From: Bacteroidota bacterium
GTDB lineage: Bacteria > Bacteroidota > Bacteroidia > Flavobacteriales > Flavobacteriaceae
NCBI GenBank assembly: GCA_023434025.1
Contig: JAEYTL010000054.1
Location: 146,860-210,859, forward strand
DNA length: 64,000 bases
Reading direction: 5' to 3'
The notes below the pieces were generated by a model. The model did no database searches, was not told the DNA's origin, and saw only the letters and a list, made by a program, of their open reading frames with translations. Position 1 is the first letter of the stretch, and each line of letters starts with the position of its first letter. Position numbers and translations under genes: made by a program. This document shows, piece after piece, positions 27,054 to 34,854 of the stretch.

Positions 27054-27081
27054 TTATCGGTTGGCTGTTATCGGTTAAGTA
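27054..27081. repeat. degenerate heptamer array before the SRPBCC gene
   Basis: Four 7-bp units in register: TTATCGG, TTGGCTG, TTATCGG, TTAAGTA. Units 1 and 3 are identical. The array ends 4 bp before the minus-strand ATG at 27049. Confidence 0.55.
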
Positions 27082-27119
27082 TTATTTTTTATTTTCTGTT
27101 CTATTTATTTTTCTACACT

Positions 27120-27761
27120 TCAATAGCCCCAGGTAGATGGGCTTACCCGCCATTCCTGCAAGGTATGCTGTTCTTCTTCAGTGATGTATTTTTTGGCAAC
27201 AGCCAATTCCAGTAAATTATCATAATTGGAAAGTGTGTGAAGTGTAACCTTCGCTTTTTTAAAGTTTTCAACCGAAACATCAAAACCGTAGGTAAAGATG
27301 GCCACCATGCCTTTAACATTGGCACCAGCCTCTTTTAAAGCTTCTACCGCAAGCAGGCTGCTGTTTCCGGTGCTGATTAAATCTTCTACCACAACCACAT
27401 TCTGTCCTTTTTGCAGAAAACCTTCCACCTGGTTTTGCCGACCGTGTTTTTTGGGTTCCGGTCTCACATATACAAAGGGCAGACCCATATATTCTGCCAC
27501 AAGCATACCAATACCGATAGCTCCCGTGGCTACTCCGGCAATCACATCAGGCTTTCCAAATTCTTTTTCAATGTGTTTAGAAAATTCTTCCCGGATGTAA
27601 TTCCTGATCGGTGGAAATGAAAGTGTTACACGATTATCGCAATAAATAGGCGATTTCCATCCCGAAGCCCATGTAAAAGGATTTTTAGGATTTAATTTAA
27701 TTGCGTTTATTTGTAAAAGCAATTCGGCTGTTTTTTTAGCTGTATCTTTATTAAAAATCAT
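27120..27761 (-). CDS. pyrE: orotate phosphoribosyltransferase
   Basis: Joins orotate to PRPP to form orotidine 5'-phosphate in pyrimidine synthesis. The 213-residue protein has the type I PRTase signature VVVVEDLISTGNSSLLAVEAL (about residues 121-141) for PRPP binding, an ASGWKSPIYCDNR segment at 32-44 and the flexible loop PEPKKHGRQNQVEG (about 97-110) with the catalytic Lys/His. The start at 27761 gives the usual N-terminus IFNKDTAKKTAELLLQINAIKL; a longer frame to 27794 would overlap the divergent Nudix gene. Its promoter lies inside the Nudix coding sequence and places the transcript start at or next to the ATG. Confidence 0.96.
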   Translation of the reverse strand: MIFNKDTAKKTAELLLQINAIKLNPKNPFTWASGWKSPIYCDNRVTLSFPPIRNYIREEFSKHIEKEFGKPDVIAGVATGAIGIGMLVAEYMGLPFVYVRPEPKKHGRQNQVEGFLQKGQNVVVVEDLISTGNSSLLAVEALKEAGANVKGMVAIFTYGFDVSVENFKKAKVTLHTLSNYDNLLELAVAKKYITEEEQHTLQEWRVSPSTWGY

Positions 27762-27765
27762 AGTA

Positions 27766-27795
27766 CAAATGTATAAAGTTTTTGTGAACGACAAG
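27766..27795 (-). promoter_or_regulatory. putative leaderless promoter for pyrE
   Basis: On the minus strand CTTG (27792-27795) and TACATTTG (27766-27773) are 18 bp apart. Only 4 nt lie between the -10 element and the pyrE ATG (27759-27761), so the transcript would start at or within a base or two of the ATG. The element overlaps the Nudix start codon and its first nine codons. Confidence 0.6.
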
Positions 27796-28374
27796 CCACT
27801 TTTTTTGACAAATCAAATTCAAAAAGAAACCGATTTTCAGTTGTTTTTATTGGATAGTGTTGATATCAAACAACTTATCATAAAAATATTTAAAAATAAG
27901 GTAGATAAAGCTTTTTTGTATCACCCGGATGAGAAAGAAATCCTGAAAAAATTAAAATCAAAAATTCCGGTTGAAAAAGCTGGAGGAGGCTTGGTTTACA
28001 ACGATAAAAACGAAGTGCTATTCATTTTTAGGAACAAAAAATGGGATTTACCAAAAGGCGGAATCGAAAAAGGAGAAGCAATTGAAGATACTGCCATTCG
28101 TGAAGTGGAAGAAGAAACCGGCGTAAAAGACTTAAAAATCGTCAGAAAGCTAAACAAAACCTATCATATTTTTAAACGAAACGGCCGTTATAAGCTGAAG
28201 ATTACCCACTGGTTTGAAATGAAAACTTCTTTTTCAGGAAAAATGACAGGTCAGGCCGATGAAGGTATTGAAAAAGTAGAATGGGTTAAACAGGAAGCTA
28301 TTCCGGCCTGTCTGACCAATTCGTATGAGAATATTAAATTATTATTTGAAAAAGACTCTACTACCTTAATTTAA
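27769..28374 (+). CDS. NUDIX hydrolase
   Basis: A 201-residue cytosolic hydrolase of nucleoside diphosphates linked to another group. The Nudix box is complete, from Gly97 through Glu103, Arg111-Glu112, Glu115-Glu116 to Gly118-Val119 (G-x5-E-x7-REU-x-EE-x-GU). About 68 residues precede the Nudix fold, forming an N-terminal region seen in the Flavobacterial version (YKVFVNDKPLFLTN). The substrate is not predictable. Its ATG is only 7 bp from that of pyrE on the other strand, and its 3' end overlaps the convergent M14 peptidase gene by 9 bp. The close-to-consensus TATCTTTA at 27743-27750 may be its -10 element. Confidence 0.92.
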   Translation: MYKVFVNDKPLFLTNQIQKETDFQLFLLDSVDIKQLIIKIFKNKVDKAFLYHPDEKEILKKLKSKIPVEKAGGGLVYNDKNEVLFIFRNKKWDLPKGGIEKGEAIEDTAIREVEEETGVKDLKIVRKLNKTYHIFKRNGRYKLKITHWFEMKTSFSGKMTGQADEGIEKVEWVKQEAIPACLTNSYENIKLLFEKDSTTLI

Positions 28375-30099
28375 AACTCTGTAAACCGGATAGGTGAGGT
28401 GAGAAGGCTCGTAATAAACCGAATTCTTATATATCCAGTCCAGTTGAGCGGCTCCGTTGTCTGAAAATGATTTGTCTTCGGCTTTTTTGCGTTCAAACTT
28501 TTCTCGCAGAACAGAATCCTTAGCTAAAATTTCGGCGGCTAAATCTTCAAACACATAGGCAGAAAACCCCTCTTTTTGTTGCAAAATACCGTCAAAAAAG
28601 TTCCAGTTAAAAAAAGAATCCGGAGCTTCTGGCTCGAGGGTTTCCAACAAATATTTTACGGCAAACTGCTGGATAGGAATGTAGTAATCGCCTTTTTGAA
28701 AGATTACTTTTTCCATTGCTTTTTGAACCGTTGTGTTAGAATGGGGATAATGTCCCTCATAAGCTGATCCGGCTGTTTTGTAGTCTGCAATTTTATATTT
28801 TTCTACTTCAATCAGGGTGTCTTTTTTCAGCTGAATCATTTCTACTTTATTCAGTTTTAATAAATCAACGACATTCCACCATGATTTTGGGATGATGTAT
28901 GCCGTCGGAATTTTAACCTGCTTTTGCGGTTTATAAAAATGATAATATGGAATTTGTTTTTTAAAAGGTTTCTTTTGGTCATAAAAAAGCCTGTCTTTCC
29001 CCGAAATATCACTTTTTTTATACCCGGATTCAAACCCTAAAAAATCAATTCGTTCTACTTTTGTACTGTCAATATTCCATACCAGCGTATAAAAAGAGCC
29101 GGGTTTAAACTGATGCTGGTTTTTAGCTCTTAAATTTTTAATTTTCAAATAATCAGCATCTGTGTGTGCAATGGTTTCCAACATAAATTCATAGGTAACC
29201 TTTACCCGGTCTTCATACTTTTTCAGCATGTGAGTTTCCGGCATGTAGCCTATGCTATGAAAAAGCGAGGCATATCCGGTGGAATAACGAGGTAAATCCA
29301 TCATCTGGGTAAATCCTTTTTCAGGCGATGCTCCATAGACTGTGACATAGGGGATGCTTTCTATTTTCTTTTTCAATAATTGTGTTCTGATCTTTGGTGT
29401 CATTTCATTTTTTAAATAATTCCCCAAATCAGTACCCAGTTTTTGATGTTGGGTTTGAATATAAGTCAGTACATATTGATAATCGGCACCATTGCTCACG
29501 TGGTTGTCTATAAAAACATCAGGGTTCACCAAGTGAAAAATTTCGGCAAAACTCCGTGCGTTTTTCGTATCAGATTTTATAAAATCACGGTTCAGATCAA
29601 AATTGCGGTTATTTCCCCTGAAACCATACGATTCAGGTCCGTTCTGATTGACTCTTGAGAATGAATTGCGGTTCAGTGTTCCGCCAATATTATAAAACGG
29701 GATCATGGCAATAAGGGTATTTTTGGGAGCTGTAATTTTATTCAGAACCAGATCCCTGAACAGCATCATCGAAGCATCTACACCATCAGGCTCACCGGGA
29801 TGAATATTGTTATTAATGAGTAATACCGCTTTGGATTGCTTTTGAGTTAAATCAAAACTTTTATCCGGATCAAAAATTATTAAACGCAGCGGTTCACCGG
29901 AATCGGTTTCGCCCATTTCTGTCATTTTGATTGTCTCAAATTTTTTATCCAATGCTGTATAAAAATCAAGGGACTCTTGGTATGTTGCGGTTTGATTTTT
30001 GTTACCTTTTTCATAAGGTGTGTACCAATTGTTTTGTTGGGCATAAGTAACCAACTGACCTGTAATCAGTATCGTTATAAATAGAATTCTCTTCATCAA
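28366..30099 (-). CDS. M14-family zinc carboxypeptidase, secreted
   Basis: A 577-residue exported peptidase. The signal peptide ends at TYAQ (about residue 21). The M14 zinc ligands appear as NNNIHPGEPDG (His and Glu, about residues 93-103) and VDVFIDNHVSNG-type DVFIDNHVSNG (His, about 192-202); the conserved NRNFDLNRDFIK segment holds the substrate-binding Arg. The C-terminal 230 residues are not clearly catalytic. Related proteins trim peptides or peptidoglycan stems; the substrate here is unknown. It follows coaD by 3 bp, in what looks like a ddl-coaD-M14 operon, which would fit a cell-wall role but may be chance. Confidence 0.85.
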   Translation of the reverse strand: MMKRILFITILITGQLVTYAQQNNWYTPYEKGNKNQTATYQESLDFYTALDKKFETIKMTEMGETDSGEPLRLIIFDPDKSFDLTQKQSKAVLLINNNIHPGEPDGVDASMMLFRDLVLNKITAPKNTLIAMIPFYNIGGTLNRNSFSRVNQNGPESYGFRGNNRNFDLNRDFIKSDTKNARSFAEIFHLVNPDVFIDNHVSNGADYQYVLTYIQTQHQKLGTDLGNYLKNEMTPKIRTQLLKKKIESIPYVTVYGASPEKGFTQMMDLPRYSTGYASLFHSIGYMPETHMLKKYEDRVKVTYEFMLETIAHTDADYLKIKNLRAKNQHQFKPGSFYTLVWNIDSTKVERIDFLGFESGYKKSDISGKDRLFYDQKKPFKKQIPYYHFYKPQKQVKIPTAYIIPKSWWNVVDLLKLNKVEMIQLKKDTLIEVEKYKIADYKTAGSAYEGHYPHSNTTVQKAMEKVIFQKGDYYIPIQQFAVKYLLETLEPEAPDSFFNWNFFDGILQQKEGFSAYVFEDLAAEILAKDSVLREKFERKKAEDKSFSDNGAAQLDWIYKNSVYYEPSHLTYPVYRVLN

Positions 30100-30102
30100 A
30101 AA

Positions 30103-30558
30103 TTATTTAATTTTTACTGATTCCGGGACTAAAACGGTATAATCACCACCGTTTCTGATGACATCGCGAACAATACTGGAACTGATGTACGATGTTTTAG
30201 CGGCAGTCAGCAAGAAAACGGTTTCAATTTTTGATAAGCGTCTGTTGGTATGGGCAATAGCTTTTTCAAATTCAAAATCGGCCGGATTACGCAGGCCGCG
30301 AAGGATAAAATCGGCTTTTTCTCTTTTGCATAAATCAATGGTGAGTCCCTCGTAGGTAATCACACGTACTTTGGGCTCATCCTTAAACGCTTCTTCAATA
30401 AATTTTTTACGTTCGGCCAGGGAAAACATGTATTTTTTTTCGGCATTTACGCCGATAGCAACAATTACCTCGTCAAACAAAGGAATGCCTCTTTGAATAA
30501 TATCAAAGTGTCCTAAGGTGATGGGGTCAAAAGATCCCGGAAAAACAGCTTTTTTCAT
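30103..30558 (-). CDS. coaD: phosphopantetheine adenylyltransferase
   Basis: Transfers AMP from ATP to 4'-phosphopantetheine, the fourth step of coenzyme A synthesis. The nucleotidyltransferase motif is FPGSFDPITLGHFDII (residues 6-21, T/HxGH type), with RGLRNPADFEFE (about 90-101) for substrate binding and ISSSIVRDV (about 125-133) corresponding to the ISSTxxR motif. The 151-residue length is normal. It is 5 bp from ddl and 3 bp from the peptidase gene; all three read left from the promoter at 31573-31601. Confidence 0.97.
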   Translation of the reverse strand: MKKAVFPGSFDPITLGHFDIIQRGIPLFDEVIVAIGVNAEKKYMFSLAERKKFIEEAFKDEPKVRVITYEGLTIDLCKREKADFILRGLRNPADFEFEKAIAHTNRRLSKIETVFLLTAAKTSYISSSIVRDVIRNGGDYTVLVPESVKIK

Positions 30559-30563
30559 AATTT

Positions 30564-31538
30564 TCAGTCGTTTAAGGCTAATTCAATTGCGTTGTCAAAC
30601 AATGCTGTTAATGAAATACCAGCCGCTCTGGCTTGCTGGGGCAGAATACTCTCTGTTGTTAATCCCGGAATGGTATTCATTTCCAGCATATACGGTTCAT
30701 TGTTTACAATAATAAATTCGCTGCGTGAAAACCCTTTCATTTTTAAAACTTCGTAGGCTCTTTTGGCCACAGTCTCCACTTTTGCTTTTAATTCATCGCT
30801 GACCCTGGCCGGGGTTATTTCCTGAGATTTGCCCAAATACTTGGCTTCATAATCAAAAAAGTCATTTTCTGATACAATTTCGGTAATCGGAAGCACCATG
30901 ACTTTCCCTCTGTAATTAATCACTCCCACTGAGACTTCCACACCATCTAAAAAACGTTCAATAATAATTTCATTATCTTCTTTGTAGGCATTTTCAATGG
31001 CCGGAATCAGCTCTTCTTTTGTTTTTACTTTTGAAATTCCGAAACTGGAACCTGATTTGTTGGGCTTTACAAAACATGGCAGGCCTAAGGTAGTGATGAT
31101 TTTATCGGGATCAATTTCATCGCCTTCGTTGAGGTATAGTGAAGCCGCTGATTTAATGCCGTATGGTTTTAATACCGACAGTAAATCTCTTTTATTGAAT
31201 GTAAGGGCTGCCTGATAATGACTGCAACTGGTATGCGGTATTCCCAACAGTTCAAAATAAGCCTGCATTAAACCATCTTCGCCGGGTGTGCCGTGAATGG
31301 CATTGAATACCACATCAAATGTGATTTTTGTACCATTTACATCCACAGAAAAATCGTTTTTGTTTACCGGAAATTCTTCATTTGAGGTATTCACATAAAC
31401 CCATTTTTCTTTAAAAATATGGATTTTAAACGGGTTGTATTTTGCTTTATCCAGGTATTGATACACAACACCGCCACTGGTAAGCGAAATTTGATATTCA
31501 CTGGAATATCCTCCCATAATGATAGCAACATTTTTCAT
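30564..31538 (-). CDS. ddl: D-alanine--D-alanine ligase
   Basis: Forms the D-Ala-D-Ala dipeptide for peptidoglycan in an ATP-grasp reaction. Visible are the N-terminal IMGGYSSEYQISLTSG with the conserved Glu and Ser, the pre-ATP-grasp HGTPGEDG, the loop PNKSGSSFGISKV for ATP, the substrate Arg/Tyr segment FFDYEAKYLGKSQEITPA, and the metal-binding LEMNTIPGLTTESILPQQARAAG at the C-terminus. Length (324 residues) is normal. A VanX-like dipeptidase, which acts on the product, lies 30 kb to the left in the window, but with no sign of shared control. Confidence 0.97.
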   Translation of the reverse strand: MKNVAIIMGGYSSEYQISLTSGGVVYQYLDKAKYNPFKIHIFKEKWVYVNTSNEEFPVNKNDFSVDVNGTKITFDVVFNAIHGTPGEDGLMQAYFELLGIPHTSCSHYQAALTFNKRDLLSVLKPYGIKSAASLYLNEGDEIDPDKIITTLGLPCFVKPNKSGSSFGISKVKTKEELIPAIENAYKEDNEIIIERFLDGVEVSVGVINYRGKVMVLPITEIVSENDFFDYEAKYLGKSQEITPARVSDELKAKVETVAKRAYEVLKMKGFSRSEFIIVNNEPYMLEMNTIPGLTTESILPQQARAAGISLTALFDNAIELALND

Positions 31539-31572
31539 TGAACTGCGTTTGTAAGTTTAGGCTTAAGCCAAA

Positions 31573-31601
31573 CAAAATTATCATTTATTTATGGAAACAA
31601 A
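31573..31601 (-). promoter_or_regulatory. putative promoter for ddl-coaD-M14 operon
   Basis: Minus-strand TTTG (31598-31601) and TAATTTTG (31573-31580) with a 17-bp spacer. The start site would be near 31567, about 29 nt before ddl. A plus-strand TATCTTTG at 31620-31627 faces the PASTA gene but lacks a clear -33 box. Confidence 0.65.
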
Positions 31602-31643
31602 AAACGGTTTATAATTTTATATCTTTGCAATAAATAAAATAGG

Positions 31644-32246
31644 ATGAGTTTAAGAAAATATCTTACCAGTAAAATTTTTTTCCGACAAGTTTTGGCCGCC
31701 ATGGGCATTTTGGCGGTGATTGCCTTTCTTTTTTTTAATCTGCTTTCGTTTATCACCAATCACGGAGAAGAAATCACGGTTCCCGATTTGAGTAAATTAA
31801 GCGTTGAAAAGGCCGGGGAAAAACTCGATAACCTGGATCTGGAATATGTTTTACTCGATACACTGGATTTTCAGAAGGATTTCCCTAAATATACGGTTGT
31901 GGAGCAGGATCCGAAACCGGGCTCTAAAGTAAAAGCCAACCGTAAGGTATATATCAAAATCAATTCGGACGGTTATGCCTTTGTCACATTACCTGATTTA
32001 ATAGAAAAAACATACCGTCAGGCTGAACCCACGTTAAAGTCCATCGGACTGGAAGTAGGCAAGGTGACCTACAAGCCTTATCTGGGTAAAGACATGGTGC
32101 TTGAGATGAAATACAACGGAGCTCCCGTTAAACCCGGTACTAAAATAATGAAGACCTCAAAAATTGACCTGGTGCTGGGTGACGGAAAAGTTGCTTTTGA
32201 CGAAACGGAAATAGACAGTATTCTTCAGCAACAAGATGAACAGTAA
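31644..32246 (+). CDS. PASTA-domain membrane protein
   Basis: A 200-residue protein with an N-terminal transmembrane helix (about residues 15-36) and three periplasmic PASTA repeats: one starting EEITVPDLSKLSVEKA (about 46), one with FVTLPDLIEKTYRQAEP (about 115), and a partial third ending near DLVLGDGK. PASTA domains bind peptidoglycan or its stem peptides in PBPs and Ser/Thr kinases; here there is no catalytic domain. Its stop codon overlaps the start of the RluD-type gene, so the two are translationally coupled. The pairing with an rluD homologue is common in Bacteroidota. Confidence 0.9.
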   Translation: MSLRKYLTSKIFFRQVLAAMGILAVIAFLFFNLLSFITNHGEEITVPDLSKLSVEKAGEKLDNLDLEYVLLDTLDFQKDFPKYTVVEQDPKPGSKVKANRKVYIKINSDGYAFVTLPDLIEKTYRQAEPTLKSIGLEVGKVTYKPYLGKDMVLEMKYNGAPVKPGTKIMKTSKIDLVLGDGKVAFDETEIDSILQQQDEQ

Positions 32247-33279
32247 AATGGCCAACATAGAACCGGAAACTGACGACGAATTATTTGAACATCATCGGTT
32301 TGATGTACCCAAAGGACAATCGATGGTTCGGATTGATAAATACCTCATGCAGGTTGTAGAAAATACAACCCGCAATAAAATACAACAGGCGGCAACAGCG
32401 GGTAATATCCTTGTAAATGATGTTCCCGTAAAATCAAATTACAAGGTCAAACCGTTTGACACCATTCGTTATTTGATGACACATCCGCCTTATGAATATC
32501 TTCTGGAACCCGAGGATATTCCTATTCGTATCATTTATGAAGATGATCAGTTATTGCTGGTAAACAAAGAGGCCGGCATGGTGGTTCATCCCGGACATGG
32601 AAATTACAGCGGAACTTTAGTCAACGCTCTGGCTTTTCATTTTGAAAATCTACCGATGAACAGTTCGGAGCGGCCGGGCTTGGTTCATAGGATCGACAAG
32701 AATACATCCGGTCTTTTGGTAATTGCCAAAACCGATCTGGCCATGGCTTATTTAGCAAAACAGTTTGCCGATAAAACATCTGAACGGGAGTATATTGCTT
32801 TGGTATGGGGTAATCCGGCAGAAGAAGAAGGAACAATTGGCGGTTACATCGGAAGGCATCAGAAAGACCGTATGCAGATGGCTGTTTATGACGATGAAGC
32901 TTACGGCAAGCCGGCAGTAACACACTATAAGGTCTTGGAGCGGTTTGGATATGTTACACTGATCTCCTGTAAATTGGAAACGGGCAGAACACATCAGATC
33001 CGTGCCCATATGAAACACATCGGTCACCCGTTGTTTAATGATCAGCGATATGGAGGCGATCAGATTTTAAAAGGAACTACTTTTACAAAGTATAAACAAT
33101 TTGTCGAGAATTGTTTTAAAATCCTGCCCCGTCAGGCACTTCATGCCAAAACACTTGGTTTTGAACATCCCGTTACCAAAGAATTCATGCGTTTTGATTC
33201 TGAGATTCCACAGGATATGGTAGATTGTATCGAAAAATGGAGAAACTATTCGAAATCAAATCATTTAGAAGAAGAGTAG
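32236..33279 (+). CDS. rluD: RluD-family 23S rRNA pseudouridine synthase
   Basis: Makes pseudouridines in large-subunit rRNA; the RluD group acts on helix 69. An S4 RNA-binding domain (about residues 30-80: RIDKYLMQVV, TAGNILVNDVPVK) precedes the catalytic domain with GLVHRIDKNTSGLLV and its Asp154, then LETGRTHQIRAHM. Length (347 residues) is normal. Two starts are possible: ATG 32236, which lies inside the end of the PASTA gene, and ATG 32248 just after its stop. The exact target position among RluA/C/D groups cannot be fixed by eye. Confidence 0.92.
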   Translation: MNSKMANIEPETDDELFEHHRFDVPKGQSMVRIDKYLMQVVENTTRNKIQQAATAGNILVNDVPVKSNYKVKPFDTIRYLMTHPPYEYLLEPEDIPIRIIYEDDQLLLVNKEAGMVVHPGHGNYSGTLVNALAFHFENLPMNSSERPGLVHRIDKNTSGLLVIAKTDLAMAYLAKQFADKTSEREYIALVWGNPAEEEGTIGGYIGRHQKDRMQMAVYDDEAYGKPAVTHYKVLERFGYVTLISCKLETGRTHQIRAHMKHIGHPLFNDQRYGGDQILKGTTFTKYKQFVENCFKILPRQALHAKTLGFEHPVTKEFMRFDSEIPQDMVDCIEKWRNYSKSNHLEEE

Positions 33280-33299
33280 AAACCTTAGATAAAAAAAAT

Positions 33300-33333
33300 A
33301 AAGCAGCAAAATCAATAATGAGATTGCTGCTTT
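33300..33333. terminator. bidirectional terminator between convergent genes
   Basis: Stem AAAGCAGCAA (33300-33309) and TTGCTGCTTT (33324-33333), 14-nt loop, flanked by A-rich sequence on the left and TTTCTTT on the right. It lies between the rluD stop (33279) and the stop of the leftward gene (33351). Confidence 0.8.
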
Positions 33334-33350
33334 TCTTTATCCTGAACTAA

Positions 33351-34694
33351 TTAACCTCTTCTGGAAGAATTAGATGAACCTCTGCTTCCTGCACTTTCAC
33401 CTCTTGAAGAACCAGAACTTCTCGGAGCACTCATCTGGCTGGAAGAAGAGCGGGGAGCGGACTGTACTTTCGGGGCAGAAGTACTTCTGGGTGTGTTCAG
33501 CTGGCCGGATGCAGAAGAACGGGGTGTTGACTGCACACTTGGAGCCGATGAGCTTCTGGGTGTACTAACCTGATCATATGATGAGCGTGGTGTTGATTGT
33601 ACTTTTGGAGCATTACCGGAACTGAAACTATTTGATCCTGGAGTGCTTCTGGGGGTTGCGTTTACCGTACTCCCTGAATAAGTAGTGCTTCTTGTACCTG
33701 CATTTTCAATAGATCCTGAATTACGGGTATTAAGTTCTGTACCCTTAGGCGTATTCACACTACTTCTGGGAGTGTTAACAGCCATTTGGTCTGAACGGGT
33801 TGAACTGCTAACCCCAGTTCTGGGCGAATTTTGAACCGCATTATTTGAACGAACACCGTTATTTCTTGTTCCGGTGTAAGAAGAGGCTGTTGCATCACTA
33901 TTTCGCGAACTTCTCACTGATGAATTTGAATTAATTCCCTGATTTCTTGTCTCCCGGTTCTGAGTCAGTTCATAGCGGTTATTTACACCACTATTCCTTG
34001 TGGAAAATGAGCGGGTAGGATGCTGTACTTCATAAGCATTCGTACGTCTGGTCTGATACATGGCTACAGCCCGTGTACTTCTTCTGTGGTTAACATAATG
34101 ACAGGTGTTGTTTACATTCACATAAACATTTACATGGCTTCTGTATCGGAAAATGGGCCAGGGTCTCCAGGCATAATAATAGGTAGGATAATAGCCCCAG
34201 TACCAGGACGAGTAATACGGACGGTAAGTACTAACCCAAAACGTATTAAATATGACGGGTCTGTGGATGTAAACAGGTTCATAAATATAATTTGAACCGT
34301 ACATATATACATCGCCGACCACCTGAACCTGTACGTTATTGTAACGGTCTCTTTCTACTTCAATTGTGGCAACGTCCTGAAACAAATCCCTTCCCAAAAC
34401 CGATTGAACGATAATTAAATGAGTTCCGTTTTCAACAACTTCTATGACCCGCAGGTAATCAACCTGATTATCATTGTTTAAATCCAGGTTTGAAATTGGA
34501 TTGGCAGGATCGTTTAACCGTCTTTCAAAATCTTCTAAATTGGCTGCTTCTCCAAAAATATGAGCTACAGCTCTTAAATCCAGGTTATCGCTGATATCAA
34601 TAGAATTGGCTCTAACGGTTGTTCTGTCTTGGGCATTTGCATTTGTCATCCCGACAAACAATATGCTAAGGGTTATTAATAGTGTTTTCATCAT
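33351..34694 (-). CDS. secreted protein with aromatic middle and PRSS-type repeat tail
   Basis: A 447-residue exported protein. The signal peptide ends ANAQ (about residue 22). Residues 30-140 are a folded domain with a calcium-type loop DLNNDNQVDYLRV; residues about 150-215 are extremely rich in Tyr and Trp (STYRPYYSSWYWGYYPTYY); from about 280 to the end the sequence is low-complexity, rich in Ser, Arg, Thr and Pro, with PRSS or PRST recurring at least nine times, often as STPRSS or NTPRSS at a spacing of about 10-17 residues, ending in an Arg/Gly/Ser tail. The architecture suggests a surface or matrix protein binding polyanions, but this is inference. It stands alone. Confidence 0.8.
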   Translation of the reverse strand: MMKTLLITLSILFVGMTNANAQDRTTVRANSIDISDNLDLRAVAHIFGEAANLEDFERRLNDPANPISNLDLNNDNQVDYLRVIEVVENGTHLIIVQSVLGRDLFQDVATIEVERDRYNNVQVQVVGDVYMYGSNYIYEPVYIHRPVIFNTFWVSTYRPYYSSWYWGYYPTYYYAWRPWPIFRYRSHVNVYVNVNNTCHYVNHRRSTRAVAMYQTRRTNAYEVQHPTRSFSTRNSGVNNRYELTQNRETRNQGINSNSSVRSSRNSDATASSYTGTRNNGVRSNNAVQNSPRTGVSSSTRSDQMAVNTPRSSVNTPKGTELNTRNSGSIENAGTRSTTYSGSTVNATPRSTPGSNSFSSGNAPKVQSTPRSSYDQVSTPRSSSAPSVQSTPRSSASGQLNTPRSTSAPKVQSAPRSSSSQMSAPRSSGSSRGESAGSRGSSNSSRRG

Positions 34695-34807
34695 GTTGCA
34701 TTTTAAAGTTTACAGTACATTTAATGTTGCTTTTTACGATGGTACAATTTTTATGCCAATACTTTTTTAGGTTGATTATTTATAAGAATATTTTGTAAAA
34801 TAAGCAC

Positions 34808-34837
34808 TTGCACAAGACAATTTTGTTTCTATATTTG
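34808..34837 (+). promoter_or_regulatory. putative promoter for the BNR-repeat lipoprotein
   Basis: TTG (34808-34810), a 19-bp spacer and TATATTTG (34830-34837) match the Bacteroidota consensus. The start site would be near 34843, about 12 nt before the ATG at 34855. Confidence 0.65.
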
Positions 34838-34854
34838 TATAAATTTTTAACAAA

